DNA from: Pantoea sp. IMH | GTDB lineage: Bacteria; Pseudomonadota; Gammaproteobacteria; Enterobacterales; Enterobacteriaceae | Direction of reading: 5' to 3' | DNA: 64,000 nt | NCBI RefSeq assembly: GCF_000599885.1 | Contig: NZ_JFGT01000002.1 | Coordinates: forward strand, 248,001 to 312,000 | Part shown: piece after piece, positions 1-9,109 of the stretch | How positions within the stretch are numbered: position 1 is the stretch's first letter | Layout of the letters: each line of letters begins with the position of its first letter | Program-made: the position numbers and the translations under genes | The notes under the pieces: model-generated | Databases searched by the model: none | What the model was told of the DNA's origin: nothing | What the model saw: the letters and a program-made list of their open reading frames with translations, nothing else

Positions 1-1070
1 TTGGCATCCTGGTGAGCCAGCTTCTGGCACGCTACTCCGACAGCCGGGGCGACAGGAGAACGCTAATCCTGATCTGCTGCCTGGTCGGTGCGCTCGCCTC
101 GCTGCTTTATGCCTGGAACCGCAACTATCTGATCCTGCTACTGCCGGGCGTGGTACTTTCAACGTTCGGCTCCACGGCGACGCCTCAATTGTTTGCGCTC
201 GCACGTGAATACAGGGATCTGAGCGGACGCAGCAGCGTGATGTTCACCTCCGTTATGCGCACCCAGGTCTCTCTGGCCTGGGTACTGGGGCCGCCGCTGG
301 CCTTCGCGCTGGCGCTGGGCTTCGGATTTCGCACCATGTACTGCTGCGCCGCGGCGGCCTTTATTGTCAGCGCGCTTATCGTCTGGCGCTATCTGCCCAG
401 GATGCAGAAAACGCGGGTTGTGACGGGCGGGAAATTACAGACGCCGCGCCAGAATCGCCGCGATACGCTGATGCTTTTTACCGGCTGTACGCTGATGTGG
501 GCCTGCAACGGACTCTATCTGATCGCTATGCCGCTCTATGTGGTCAATACGCTGCTGCTCCCGGAGAAGCTGGCCGGTGTACTGATGGGCCTGGCCGCCG
601 GGCTGGAAATTCCGGTTATGCTGCTGGCGGGTTATTACGCCAGACGGGTTGGTAAACGTAATATGATGCGGCTGGCGTCGCTGGCGGGTTTACTCTTTTA
701 TGCCGCCACGCTCTGTTTCAGCGCCGCCCTGCCGCTGCTGATTATTCAGCTGTTTAATGCCATTTTCATTGGCATTCTGGCGGGGATTGGCATGATCTAT
801 TTTCAGGATCTGATGCCGGGTCAGGCCGGGGCGGCCACCACGCTGTTTGCTAACACCACGCGCATGGGCTGGATCATTGGCGGCTCGCTGGCGGGCACGG
901 TGGCAGAAATCTGGGGCTACGCGACGGTTTTCTGGTGCGCCGTGGCGATGATGGTCCTGGCAACGGGCTGTATATGGGGTCTGAAAGAGGTAAAAGAGAC
1001 GGATCAAAAGGCGGCGGTTTCTCCGGCTGGCAACGTTCCGGCGGCCTCATCATCTGGCACGGAACAGTAA
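1..1070 (+). CDS. setB: Sugar efflux transporter SetB, 5' end outside window
   Basis: Major facilitator superfamily protein of the SetA/SetB family, which exports sugars and sugar analogues through the inner membrane. The reading frame is already open at base 3 and the first visible residues are GILVSQLLARYSD, so about 40 N-terminal residues of the usual ~393 are missing. The GTG at 12 lies inside the gene and is not the start. Visible are the loop motif around ARYSDSRGDR (MFS signature between helices 2 and 3), a long hydrophilic central loop (RMQKTRV...QNRRD) and paired hydrophobic helices afterwards. The choice of setB over setA rests on the neighbours: in E. coli setB is followed by yeiW and yeiP, as here. 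The C-terminal tail after GLKEVKE is Ala/Ser-rich and probably disordered. Confidence 0.88.
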   Translation, partial: GILVSQLLARYSDSRGDRRTLILICCLVGALASLLYAWNRNYLILLLPGVVLSTFGSTATPQLFALAREYRDLSGRSSVMFTSVMRTQVSLAWVLGPPLAFALALGFGFRTMYCCAAAAFIVSALIVWRYLPRMQKTRVVTGGKLQTPRQNRRDTLMLFTGCTLMWACNGLYLIAMPLYVVNTLLLPEKLAGVLMGLAAGLEIPVMLLAGYYARRVGKRNMMRLASLAGLLFYAATLCFSAALPLLIIQLFNAIFIGILAGIGMIYFQDLMPGQAGAATTLFANTTRMGWIIGGSLAGTVAEIWGYATVFWCAVAMMVLATGCIWGLKEVKETDQKAAVSPAGNVPAASSSGTEQ

Positions 1071-1092
1071 GGGAGCGGTACTGCGCCTTCCA

Positions 1093-1350
1093 TCAGCCTG
1101 GCGCGGTTTGCTGCTCCAGGTCGAGCAGCCAGGTCATCGCTTCTGCGCGGCTGGTCCGGCACATCTCAAAAGCGGGTTTCAGTCCGGCACAAACGGCAGG
1201 CCGCAGCGGCGACAAGAATATCCGGCAGCGCATATCCTCATCAAGCTGAACGCAGCGCGTGTTGGCAGGCTTGCCGTCCGGCATACCGGGAATAGGCGAT
1301 GAGATTGAGGGCGCGGTACAGCAGGCCCCGCAGGCAGTACGGCACTCCAT
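1093..1350 (-). CDS. yeiW: YeiW, YkgJ-type cysteine-cluster protein
   Basis: Small (85 aa) protein of the YkgJ/UPF0153 family with the N-terminal cluster [11 protein letters not shown] and further cysteines (CVQL, CRIF, CAGL, CRTS), a pattern expected to bind a metal or Fe-S centre. The function is not established. The start at 1350 is chosen because it is an ATG preceded by GAGGAGGG seven bases upstream. A longer frame begins at a TTG (1365) without such a site and adds residues that relatives lack. It lies on the opposite strand between setB and yeiP, as in E. coli. Confidence 0.85.
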   Translation of the reverse strand: MECRTACGACCTAPSISSPIPGMPDGKPANTRCVQLDEDMRCRIFLSPLRPAVCAGLKPAFEMCRTSRAEAMTWLLDLEQQTAPG

Positions 1351-1531
1351 AACGTCCCTCCTCAATGAAAGCGCGACAATAGCAGGCAGCCTGCGGGAAT
1401 ACTATCCTTTAGTGAGTCCTTTTTTACGCAGGTTTTACGCGTCCGGCGTCCGGTGACTACTTGCCTGAAACCGCCGGCAAGAGTAAGTTGACGCGAGAAA
1501 TTTCACCGGCCCCTTCTGTCGAGAGAATGTA

Positions 1532-2104
1532 ATGCCAAGAGCAAATGAGATAAAAAAAGGTATGGCGGTCAGCTTTAACGGCAAGTTGCTGTTAGTTAAA
1601 GATATTGACGTGCAAAGCCCGAGCGCCCGTGGCGCTTCCACCCTCTATAAAATGCGTTTTACCGATATCCGTACCGGACTGAAAGTAGAAGAGCGTTTTA
1701 AGGGCGATGATATTATTGACGCCATCTCCCTGAGCCGCCGCCAGGTGACCTTTTCCTATATTGATGGCGATGAATACGTCTTTATGGATGATGAAGACTA
1801 CACGCCTTACGTCTTCAAAAAAGAACAGATTGAAGAAGAGCTGCTGTTTATTCCGGAAGGCGGCATTCCGGGGATCCAGGTTTTGACCATGGATGGACAG
1901 GTGCTGGCGCTGGAACTGCCACAAACCCTGGATATGGTGATAACCGAAACCACGCCCGGCATTAAAGGCGCTTCTGCCAGCGCCAGAACCAAGCCGGCCA
2001 CGATGAGCACCGGTCTGGTTGTCCAGGTGCCGGAATATCTTAGCAGCGGTGATAAAATTCGTATTCATATCGCCGAACGCCGCTATATGAGCCGCGCGGA
2101 CTAG
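1532..2104 (+). CDS. yeiP: Elongation factor P-like protein YeiP (EfpL)
   Basis: 190 residues, the normal YeiP length. It has the three beta-barrel domains of the EF-P family: a KOW-like N-domain (to about residue 65), the central OB domain and a C-terminal OB domain ending [14 protein letters not shown] proteins bind the ribosome between the P and E sites and relieve stalling at proline-rich stretches. In the loop that carries the modified lysine of EF-P this protein has arginine (SPSARGAST), as is typical of the YeiP/EfpL branch, so it should not need EpmA-type lysylation. ATG start. A stem-loop with a T run follows at 2115-2147. Confidence 0.95.
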   Translation: MPRANEIKKGMAVSFNGKLLLVKDIDVQSPSARGASTLYKMRFTDIRTGLKVEERFKGDDIIDAISLSRRQVTFSYIDGDEYVFMDDEDYTPYVFKKEQIEEELLFIPEGGIPGIQVLTMDGQVLALELPQTLDMVITETTPGIKGASASARTKPATMSTGLVVQVPEYLSSGDKIRIHIAERRYMSRAD

Positions 2105-2114
2105 TTGATTTATA

Positions 2115-2147
2115 AGCGGCAGGCAGCAGGTGCGCTGCCGCTTTTGT
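2115..2147 (+). terminator. Intrinsic terminator after yeiP
   Basis: Perfect 8-bp inverted repeat AGCGGCAG (2115-2122) / CTGCCGCT (2135-2142) followed by TTTTGTT. It lies 10 bp after the yeiP stop codon, and the converging small gene ends at 2161, so it may stop transcription from both sides. Confidence 0.8.
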
Positions 2148-2160
2148 TATGTTATAACAC

Positions 2161-2469
2161 TCACTTATAGCTAACGATCAATTCGCCCATCGTATGGGCC
2201 TCATTCAGCCAGCGAACTTCAGTGCTGCCAACATTCGCGGGCAGAGCCTGGCGGGAATCGAGCGGGAGCGACGCCGTCTGCCTCTTCCCGTTGCGGTAAC
2301 AGGTAGCGTTGACCTGATTACGCTGCTGATCCATTTCGCAGGATGTCTCTGTCACCGCGCCCTGAAATCGCATCGTTCCAGAACCGTTTTGAATCGCAGT
2401 CTCCGCTGCCATTGCGCTGCTCATCCATGAGGTTAACAGTCCAGCAATAATCACTTTAATGCCGTTCAT
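2161..2469 (-). CDS. Small secreted fimbrial-like protein, unknown function
   Basis: 102 residues with a clear Sec signal peptide (hydrophobic IKVIIAGLLTSWMSSAMA, cleavage probably before AETAIQ). The mature part starts like a type 1 pilin subunit, with GTMRFQGAVTETSCEM resembling the G-x-V-x-F-x-G-x-I/V...C motif, and contains two cysteines that could form the pilin disulfide. At about 80 mature residues it is only half the length of a pilin, so it is either a miniature pilin-fold protein or unrelated. The ATG has TGAGGT upstream. It occupies the place of yeiQ in the E. coli order. Function not recognised. Confidence 0.7.
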   Translation of the reverse strand: MNGIKVIIAGLLTSWMSSAMAAETAIQNGSGTMRFQGAVTETSCEMDQQRNQVNATCYRNGKRQTASLPLDSRQALPANVGSTEVRWLNEAHTMGELIVSYK

Positions 2470-2576
2470 ACTTACCTCATTAATTCACGCTTTGCCCGCT
2501 AAGGATAGTCATTAGCAGCGCTTTTAACCTTTAACCCAATGTAAATAACCCTCTGATATTCCTGAAGGAGAGAGTA

Positions 2577-3557
2577 ATGACACGCGTTAACCTCATCACC
2601 GGATTCCTCGGCTGCGGAAAGACCACCACACTCCAGCATTTGCTGGCCCATAAGCCTGAAGGAGAGAACTGGGCGGTTCTGGTCAACGAATTTGGTGAAG
2701 TGGGTATTGACGGTGCACTGCTGGCAAAAACCGGGGCGGTGCTGAAGGAAATTCCGGGCGGCTGTATGTGCTGTGTCAACGGCCTGCCAATGCAGGTAGG
2801 GCTGAATATGCTGCTCAAACAGGCCAGGCCCGATCGCCTGCTGATTGAACCCACCGGGCTCGGCCATCCTAAACAGATTCTGGATATGCTGTCGGCCGAG
2901 ATTTATCGCCCCTGGCTGACGCTGGATGCCTCACTCTGCGTGCTGGACCCTCGCCAGCTCAGTGAAACCCGCATCGTGGAAAATGAAAACTTTCGCGATC
3001 AGCTAGCCGCGGCCGACATCATCGTCGCCAATAAAGAAGATCGCTGGGCAGATGCTGACCGCGAGGCATTGCTGGTCTGGCAGGCCCGGAAGGGTGAGGG
3101 GCGGTTAGTGGTTTCCGCCCGTTTTGGTGAGATCGATCCGGCGCTGCTGGCTCATCCTCGCCGCAACTTGCGCGAGTTACCCACGGCACACCACCATCAC
3201 GGCCGGGCTGAATCTGGCCTGGCGGCGCTTTCGCTGACGCCCAATGCGCGCTGGCGCCGCTCGCTGAATCAGGGACAGGGCTATCACGCCTGCGGCTGGG
3301 TTTTTGATGCCGATACCGTTTTTGACACTATCGGCCTGCTGGAGTGGGTGCGTCTGGCGCCGGTAACGCGGATTAAAGGCGTGATGCGTATTCAGGAAGG
3401 CCTGCTGAGCGTGAACCGTCAGGGCGAAGATTTTCATTTTGAGACGCGCCAGCTCGCGCCGCCGGACAGCCGTATTGAAATCATTCATGAGGATGACGCG
3501 GACTGGAACACGTTACAGAGCGCATTGTTGAAGCTTCGTTTAATCTCTGTGCCATAA
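2577..3557 (+). CDS. yeiR: Zinc-binding GTPase YeiR (G3E/COG0523 family)
   Basis: 326-residue CobW/G3E-family GTPase thought to act in zinc handling. The Walker A motif GFLGCGKTT is at residues 9-17, the metal-binding CxCC motif as GGCMCC at about 62-67, the guanine-specificity motif as NKED at about 150, and a His-rich segment TAHHHHGRAE at about 201-210 is typical of metallochaperones. The C-terminal CobW domain starts near HACGWVFDADTVFD. The ATG follows GAAGGAGAGAG, a very strong ribosome-binding site. No Zur box was seen in the 107-bp upstream gap. lpxT follows 39 bp downstream and may be co-transcribed. Confidence 0.93.
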   Translation: MTRVNLITGFLGCGKTTTLQHLLAHKPEGENWAVLVNEFGEVGIDGALLAKTGAVLKEIPGGCMCCVNGLPMQVGLNMLLKQARPDRLLIEPTGLGHPKQILDMLSAEIYRPWLTLDASLCVLDPRQLSETRIVENENFRDQLAAADIIVANKEDRWADADREALLVWQARKGEGRLVVSARFGEIDPALLAHPRRNLRELPTAHHHHGRAESGLAALSLTPNARWRRSLNQGQGYHACGWVFDADTVFDTIGLLEWVRLAPVTRIKGVMRIQEGLLSVNRQGEDFHFETRQLAPPDSRIEIIHEDDADWNTLQSALLKLRLISVP

Positions 3558-3596
3558 TCTGCGCAGCTAAAATGCCTTTATTAACTCTGGACCGAA

Positions 3597-4304
3597 ATGA
3601 CAATTAACCGTTTACTGAAAATCCTGGTGCTGAACGCGCTGGGTTTTGCGCTGTTTCTCTCCTGGTATCTGCCGGCTAACCACGGTTTTTGGTTCGGGGT
3701 TGATAAAAACCTGTTCTATTGGTTCAACGATCGCCTGGTAACCAACAAAGCGCTGTTATGGATGCTTGCTATTACCAACTTCCGTGCCTTCGACGGCGTT
3801 GCGCTGCTGGCGATGGGGGCACTTTATCTCTCTTTATGGCGTCGTGAAACGCCGGAAGGCCGTCGCCGTATGCTGGCGATTGGCATAACCATGCTGATCA
3901 GCGCCGTCATTCTGAATCAGCTGTGCCGCTTTATCCCCGTTTCACATCCCAGCCCAACCAAATTTTTTCCCAACGTTAACCACGTAGGCCAGCTGACAGG
4001 TTTTCCTACGAAGGATGCGTCCGCCAATAGTTTTCCAGGCGATCATGGCATGATGCTGATGATATTTGCCTCCTTCATGCTGCGTTATTTCACCCGCCGG
4101 GCTTTTCTTATTGCGGTGGCGATTGTGCTGGTCTTTGCAACACCGAGGATTATGATCGGCGCGCACTGGCTTACCGATGTCGTTGTAGGTTCGCTCTCCG
4201 TGGTGCTGGTGGGAATGAGCTGGTGGTTAATGACCCCGGCCAGTGATTACCTTGTTAATTTCCTGAATCGCTTTATGCCGGGTAAAAATAAGCCTGTCCG
4301 CTAA
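3597..4304 (+). CDS. lpxT: Lipid A 1-phosphate phosphotransferase LpxT
   Basis: 235-residue inner-membrane PAP2-family enzyme that transfers a phosphate from undecaprenyl pyrophosphate to the 1-position of lipid A on the periplasmic face, giving the 1-diphosphate species and recycling the lipid carrier. Six hydrophobic segments are visible. The three phosphatase motifs are represented by SHPSPTKFFPN, by SANSFPGDHG (catalytic His region) and by RIMIGAHWLTDV. The order yeiR-lpxT-mepS is as in E. coli. No intrinsic terminator with a T run is evident after the gene, only a short GC stem near 4316. Confidence 0.93.
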   Translation: MTINRLLKILVLNALGFALFLSWYLPANHGFWFGVDKNLFYWFNDRLVTNKALLWMLAITNFRAFDGVALLAMGALYLSLWRRETPEGRRRMLAIGITMLISAVILNQLCRFIPVSHPSPTKFFPNVNHVGQLTGFPTKDASANSFPGDHGMMLMIFASFMLRYFTRRAFLIAVAIVLVFATPRIMIGAHWLTDVVVGSLSVVLVGMSWWLMTPASDYLVNFLNRFMPGKNKPVR

Positions 4305-4809
4305 GTGAAATAGTCTCCCCGGACGTCAGTTCGGGGCGACGACAGGTAAATTCACCAAATGGTATTATTAGCCTCCTAATAAAGGCACTGCCCTTACGAT
4401 TATTAAATCCCCTCCCATGCCAGCATCACCTGTCTCACCCATTGTCCAGCGGGTCTAATCTGATTTTTCACAAATTGCTAAACTCCGGACCAGAAAGAGT
4501 GATTTTTTTCCTCAAGTTTTCTCCATACTTGCCGATAAAACGCCCCACTGAAAGCAATGCTGTTTGACATCAAAAAAAGCATTAAAAAGTCAGTAAAACC
4601 CCTCGCCATGGGGCTTGTAATCGGGTAACCTCATTTTCGTTCGGTCCCAGGTTGTAAACTATTTCCACGAGTTACACTTTAAACTGTGTTCCCTGACACG
4701 TTTTTACAATTCAGGAATTGTCTTACCCGGGTCGCGCTTATTATTCTCGTTTCGCTTCGCAATTATTTGACGACATCGTCGTTAAGGACTTCAAGGGATC
4801 ACAAACATA
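4305..4809 (+). other. Long leader/intergenic region before mepS
   Basis: 505 bp without a convincing gene. It is AT-rich and holds a consensus -35 hexamer TTGACA (4564-4569) with no good -10 at the proper distance, and a weaker pair TTGTAA (4652-4657) / TACACT (4673-4678). The mepS promoter is probably in the second half. A 68-codon open frame at 4686-4892 overlaps mepS in another frame and has no family resemblance. Confidence 0.4.
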
Positions 4810-5382
4810 ATGGTCACATCTCAACCGATACTGAGATATATCTGGCGGGTGCTTCCCGCGGTCGCATTAGCGACGTTACTGTCAGCCTGTAGTAGTACAA
4901 ATAGCCACAACAATGCACAAACTGATACTCATGCAGTTAAGAACAACGGTTTTTTACTGCAAGCGTCTCAGGATGAATTCGAACAGTTGGTCCAGAACGT
5001 GGATATTAAATCCCGCCTGATGGATCAATATGCGGACTGGAAGGGCGTACGTTATCGCTTCGGCGGTACCAGTAAACGCGGCATTGATTGTTCAGCCTTT
5101 GTTCAGACCACCTTCCGTGAACAGTTTGGTCTCGATCTGCCCCGTTCTACCTATGGACAGGAAGATGTGGGGAAAAGTATTACGCGTGGCAAACTTCGCG
5201 CGGGGGATATTATCCTGTTCCGCACGGGTCCGAGAGGACGCCACGTGGGCATTTATCTCGGCAATGATAATTTCGTTCACGCTTCGACCAGCAGCGGCGT
5301 CATGATTTCCAGCCTTAACGACAGCTACTGGAAACCGCGCTACCGTGAAGCCCGTCGGGTGCTGGGAAACAAACAAAGCTGA
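4810..5382 (+). CDS. mepS: Murein DD-endopeptidase MepS (Spr), lipoprotein
   Basis: Outer-membrane lipoprotein that cleaves D-Ala-mDAP cross-links to open the peptidoglycan mesh for growth. 190 aa. The signal peptide ends in the lipobox LLSAC with the lipidated Cys at residue 27. The NlpC/P60 domain follows, with catalytic Cys94 in GIDCSAF, His145 in GRHVGIYLG and His157 in FVHAST. The Cys-His-His spacing (51 and 12) equals that of the E. coli enzyme. Known to be kept low by NlpI/Prc proteolysis in E. coli; those genes are not in the window. A strong terminator follows. Confidence 0.95.
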   Translation: MVTSQPILRYIWRVLPAVALATLLSACSSTNSHNNAQTDTHAVKNNGFLLQASQDEFEQLVQNVDIKSRLMDQYADWKGVRYRFGGTSKRGIDCSAFVQTTFREQFGLDLPRSTYGQEDVGKSITRGKLRAGDIILFRTGPRGRHVGIYLGNDNFVHASTSSGVMISSLNDSYWKPRYREARRVLGNKQS

Positions 5383-5417
5383 TTTAGCTTCCCTGAAGTC
5401 CGCGAAACGAAAAAAAC

Positions 5418-5442
5418 ACGCTGCTCCGGCAGCGTTTTTTTT
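5418..5442 (+). terminator. Intrinsic terminator after mepS
   Basis: Stem ACGCTGC / GCAGCGT with a TCCG tetraloop, followed by eight T (5435-5442) and preceded by an A run. It separates mepS from pdeN. Confidence 0.92.
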
Positions 5443-5595
5443 ACCTGACGCCTGGCCTCCCTACCGGCAACTGTGAAGCCTTAAAACAGGATGATTTCAT
5501 AACAGAGACAGGCAATAGTGATCCTGCCACGCCGTTATTCCGGCCATCCCCGCAGGTATAAAATGCATTAACAGGCACTTACGGAAGACAACCCA

Positions 5596-7200
5596 ATGCC
5601 ACTTTCCACCACATTCAGACGACATCTCTCTCTGCCGCGCCGGATTATCTGCGCCAGCGTAGCAACCGGTCTGACTGTTTCTGTTCTGTTTATTGTCATT
5701 ACGCTACTGCTGGTCTGCCAGCGGCGACATGAACAACATGACCGGCTGGCCAGCGATACCCAGGCTTATATGCTGAATGCCTTTACGATCCTGACGCAAA
5801 AGCTCTCACCCTTACAAGCCCTCACGCCAGATGATTGTGCCGCCGCAAAAGCCGATCTGACGCAGCGGGCCGCATTTGCCGGTAACGTTCGTACGATCAT
5901 GTTGGTGGAAAACCGTATAGCCTTCTGCTCTTCAGCAACAGGCTTCGTGCATAAAGATATTCGCCAGTTCTCTCCTCATTCCGATCTTCATAAGGCCGTG
6001 GATATCCAGCTCGTTGCCAGCACGCCAAAAGTGGCCGATCGTCCCGCCCTGATTTTCTGGCGGCAGAACCCACACCATCAAGAGCGGGGTGTTCTGGCGC
6101 TGATGAACATTAATCTGAGCCCTTATCTGCTGCTGATCGCCAGACAGAAAGCGGTCACCGATATGGCGATTGTTGCCGGAGACCAGGCACTAAGGTTAAC
6201 GGATGAACGGTTAACGAAGGCCAGCTTGCTGCCCACTCATCCGCTGCGCACCCTGACGGTTCCCGGCTATCCTGTCAGCATCCTGCTGTATGGCACTCTC
6301 TTATCCCTGAGTGACTTGCTGATTACCCTGCTGCTTGGATCACTGTTAGCGCTGCTCAGCGGCTGCGGCTGTTTTCTGCTCCTGACGCACCGACGGCGTC
6401 CCGGAAAGGAGATCCTGCTGGGCATCCGGCGCGGTGATTTTTATGTGGAATACCAGCCCCTTATTGAATCCACTACGGGTCAGCCCTATGGCGTGGAAGC
6501 GCTGCTACGCTGGACGCATCCCACCGTGGGCACCGTTTCGCCGGAGGCGTTTATCCGCTATGCCGAAGGACAGAACCTGATCGCTCCCCTGACGCGGCAT
6601 CTGTTTGAGCTGGTCGCCCGTGATGCGCATCAGCTGCGCGATACGCTGCCTGAGGGCATCCGCATCGGGCTGAATCTTTCGCCGCTCCACCTGACTGACG
6701 GTGAATTTTGTGAGGATGTCCGCCGCTGGCTCTCCGCCATGCCACAGGATCATTTTTGTTACGTGTTCGAAATCACAGAAAGTGCCATGGTCAGCGACCG
6801 TAACGCCGGGGCGATTTTCGAATGGCTGCATGAGCAGGGCATAGGCATCGCCATCGACGATTTCGGTACCGGACACAGCGCCCTGATTTATCTGGAGAAA
6901 TTCAAATTCGACTACCTTAAGATTGATCGGGGATTTGTGCAGAGTATCGGCCGTGAAACCGTCACCTCACCGGTGCTGGATGCGGTAATTACCCTGGCGA
7001 AAAAGCTGAAGCTGAAAACTATCGCCGAAGGCGTGGAAGATGAAAAACAGGCCCGGTGGCTGATTAAGCGCGGCGTCACTCATCTTCAGGGCTATCTTTA
7101 CAGCCCGCCACTCAGGGTGCCGCAGCTGATTGATTATTTCGCCAGCGCCGCACGCACCGCCGGCCAGCGTGATTTTTCCGCCAGGCGTCAGGAAGCGTAA
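5596..7200 (+). CDS. pdeN: Cyclic-di-GMP phosphodiesterase PdeN (Rtn), CSS-EAL
   Basis: 534-residue inner-membrane enzyme that hydrolyses c-di-GMP. The N-terminal helix (about 18-42) is followed by a periplasmic CSS domain with the eponymous IAFCSSAT motif and a second cysteine (DDCAAA), a redox-sensing pair in this family. A second transmembrane segment lies at about 235-260 and the EAL domain from about 275. Catalytic motifs are all present: VEALLRW (EAL-x-R), LNLSP, FEITES, AIDDFGTG, LKIDRGF and IAEGVED, so activity is expected. The position upstream of yejA is that of rtn in E. coli. It could matter for surface attachment in a genome with a LapA-type adhesin, but that link is inference. 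Confidence 0.93.
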   Translation: MPLSTTFRRHLSLPRRIICASVATGLTVSVLFIVITLLLVCQRRHEQHDRLASDTQAYMLNAFTILTQKLSPLQALTPDDCAAAKADLTQRAAFAGNVRTIMLVENRIAFCSSATGFVHKDIRQFSPHSDLHKAVDIQLVASTPKVADRPALIFWRQNPHHQERGVLALMNINLSPYLLLIARQKAVTDMAIVAGDQALRLTDERLTKASLLPTHPLRTLTVPGYPVSILLYGTLLSLSDLLITLLLGSLLALLSGCGCFLLLTHRRRPGKEILLGIRRGDFYVEYQPLIESTTGQPYGVEALLRWTHPTVGTVSPEAFIRYAEGQNLIAPLTRHLFELVARDAHQLRDTLPEGIRIGLNLSPLHLTDGEFCEDVRRWLSAMPQDHFCYVFEITESAMVSDRNAGAIFEWLHEQGIGIAIDDFGTGHSALIYLEKFKFDYLKIDRGFVQSIGRETVTSPVLDAVITLAKKLKLKTIAEGVEDEKQARWLIKRGVTHLQGYLYSPPLRVPQLIDYFASAARTAGQRDFSARRQEA

Positions 7201-7290
7201 CGACGTGTTTCGCTACGTTGATTTCTTCTTCTGCCTGCTGGTAGGCTTGTCGCCGGACCAGATCTGTTCGCCGGGGAGCGTAACAACATC

Positions 7291-9099
7291 ATGAAAATGC
7301 GCGGGTATCTTTTTCTTTTACTCAGCTTAGTGACCTCGCTGGCGCAGGCGGAGACCATTACCCAAAGCTATGCATTCGCGCAGCTGGGCGAGCCCAAATA
7401 CGCTCACGGCTTCACTCATTACGATTATGCCGCGCCTGAGGCACCGAAAGGCGGCAGCATCACGCTTTCCGCCATTGGCACTTACGACAACTTTAACCGT
7501 TTCGCCTCCAGAGGTAACCCGGGCCAGGGAACAGATACTCTTTATGATTCCCTTTTTACCCCTTCGGAAGATGAGCCTGGCAGCTACTATCCGCTGATTG
7601 CCGAGTTTGCCCGCTATCCTGACAGCTACCGCTGGGTTGAAATCACTCTTAATCCCCGGGCACGCTTCCAGGATGGTTCGCCCATCACCGCCCGCGACGT
7701 GGTCTTTACCTTTAACAAATTTATGACGGAAGGCGTGCCGCAATACCGGGTTTTTTATAAAGGCGTCACCGCCCGCGAGGTCTCTCCGCAGGTAGTCCGC
7801 TTTGACCTGCCAACATCCGATCGCGACAAGCTGCTCTCTATGCTCTCCACGCCGGTTTTCCCCGAAAAATTCTGGCAGAATCATAAGCTGTCGGAACCGC
7901 TGGCCTATCCGCCTCCGGGCAGTGGTCCCTACCGGGTGAGTGCATACAGAGTGGGCCAGTACATCACCTATGCCCGGGTTAAAGATTACTGGGCAGCGGA
8001 TCTGCCGGTCAACAAAGGGCGCTTTAACTTCGACCGTATTCGCTATGACTACTATATGGATGATAACGTGGCTTTTGAGGCCTTTAAGGCCGGCGCGTTT
8101 GATTTCCGGGCAGAAGGCTCCGCGAAAAAATGGGCGACGCAATATCGCGGCACGCAGTTTGATAACCATTTTATTATCAAAGATGAGGAGCCTAATCACG
8201 TTGCCACCAATACCACCTGGCTGGCCTTCAACGTTACCCGCCCGCAGTTCAGCGATCGACGCGTACGGCAGGCGCTTTCCCTCGTCTTTGATTTTAACTG
8301 GATGAATAAAGCGCTGTTTTACAATGCCTATCAGCGCACCAACAGCTATTTTCAGAACACGGAATATGCCGCGCGCCAGCTTCCTGATGCCGACGAGCTG
8401 AAAATCCTCAATGCCCTGAAGGGCGAGCTGCCTGAAGAGGTCTTTACAGCGATTTATCAGCCAGCGGAATCTGACGGTAGCGGCTACGACCGCGCAAACC
8501 TGTTGAAAGCGCTCTCGCTGTTAAAGCAGGCTGGCTGGGAGCTGAGAAACCAGACACTGGTTAATGTGAAAACCGGGCAACCCTTCCGTTTTGAACTGCT
8601 GCTGCGCAGCGGTGGCAACGACCAGTGGGTATTTCCCTTCCAGCACACGCTCACCCGGCTTGGCATTCAGCTGAATATTCGCCAGGTTGACAGTTCGCAG
8701 TATCTGGCCCGCGTCCGCAAAAGTGATTTTGATATGCTGCCCTCCCCTTACCCGGCCATGGCTTTCCCGGACAGCAACCTGCAGTTTTACTGGGCGACAG
8801 CGTTTATTGATTCCAGCTATAACCGGCCGCACGTCAGTAATCCGGTCATCGACCAGCTGGTGGAGCAGATCAACCAGCATCAGGGCGACAAGGCGGCGCT
8901 CCTGCCGCTTGGCCGGGCGCTGGATCGCGTTCTGCTGTGGAGTCATTACATGATCCCGATGTGGTACAACGCCAGCGATCGCTACGCTTACTGGAATAAA
9001 TTTTCGATGCCGGCCACGCGCCCCACCTACTCGCTGGGCTTTGACAGCTGGTGGTATGATGTCAACAAAGCCGCGCAGTTGCCGGATCAACGTCGTTAA
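7291..9099 (+). CDS. yejA: Peptide ABC importer, binding protein YejA
   Basis: Periplasmic substrate-binding protein (602 aa, SBP family 5) of the YejABEF importer, which takes up oligopeptides and in E. coli is the entry route of the peptide-nucleotide antibiotic microcin C. The signal peptide YLFLLLSLVTSLAQA ends before ETITQSYA. Family 5 features include GGSITLSAIGTYDNFN near the mature N-terminus and TWLAFNVTRPQFSDRRVRQA in the middle. First gene of a tight four-gene operon; yejB starts 10 bp after its stop. Confidence 0.95.
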   Translation: MKMRGYLFLLLSLVTSLAQAETITQSYAFAQLGEPKYAHGFTHYDYAAPEAPKGGSITLSAIGTYDNFNRFASRGNPGQGTDTLYDSLFTPSEDEPGSYYPLIAEFARYPDSYRWVEITLNPRARFQDGSPITARDVVFTFNKFMTEGVPQYRVFYKGVTAREVSPQVVRFDLPTSDRDKLLSMLSTPVFPEKFWQNHKLSEPLAYPPPGSGPYRVSAYRVGQYITYARVKDYWAADLPVNKGRFNFDRIRYDYYMDDNVAFEAFKAGAFDFRAEGSAKKWATQYRGTQFDNHFIIKDEEPNHVATNTTWLAFNVTRPQFSDRRVRQALSLVFDFNWMNKALFYNAYQRTNSYFQNTEYAARQLPDADELKILNALKGELPEEVFTAIYQPAESDGSGYDRANLLKALSLLKQAGWELRNQTLVNVKTGQPFRFELLLRSGGNDQWVFPFQHTLTRLGIQLNIRQVDSSQYLARVRKSDFDMLPSPYPAMAFPDSNLQFYWATAFIDSSYNRPHVSNPVIDQLVEQINQHQGDKAALLPLGRALDRVLLWSHYMIPMWYNASDRYAYWNKFSMPATRPTYSLGFDSWWYDVNKAAQLPDQRR

Positions 9100-9109
9100 G
9101 GAGTGAAGT

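Noticed and set aside
2150..2159. TGTTATAACA palindrome resembling a Zur half-site near yeiR
   Set aside because: It lies between the ends of two convergent genes, not in a promoter, and lacks the rest of the Zur consensus.
4564..4569. Consensus TTGACA as mepS promoter
   Set aside because: No acceptable -10 hexamer at 16-18 bp, so not called as a promoter.
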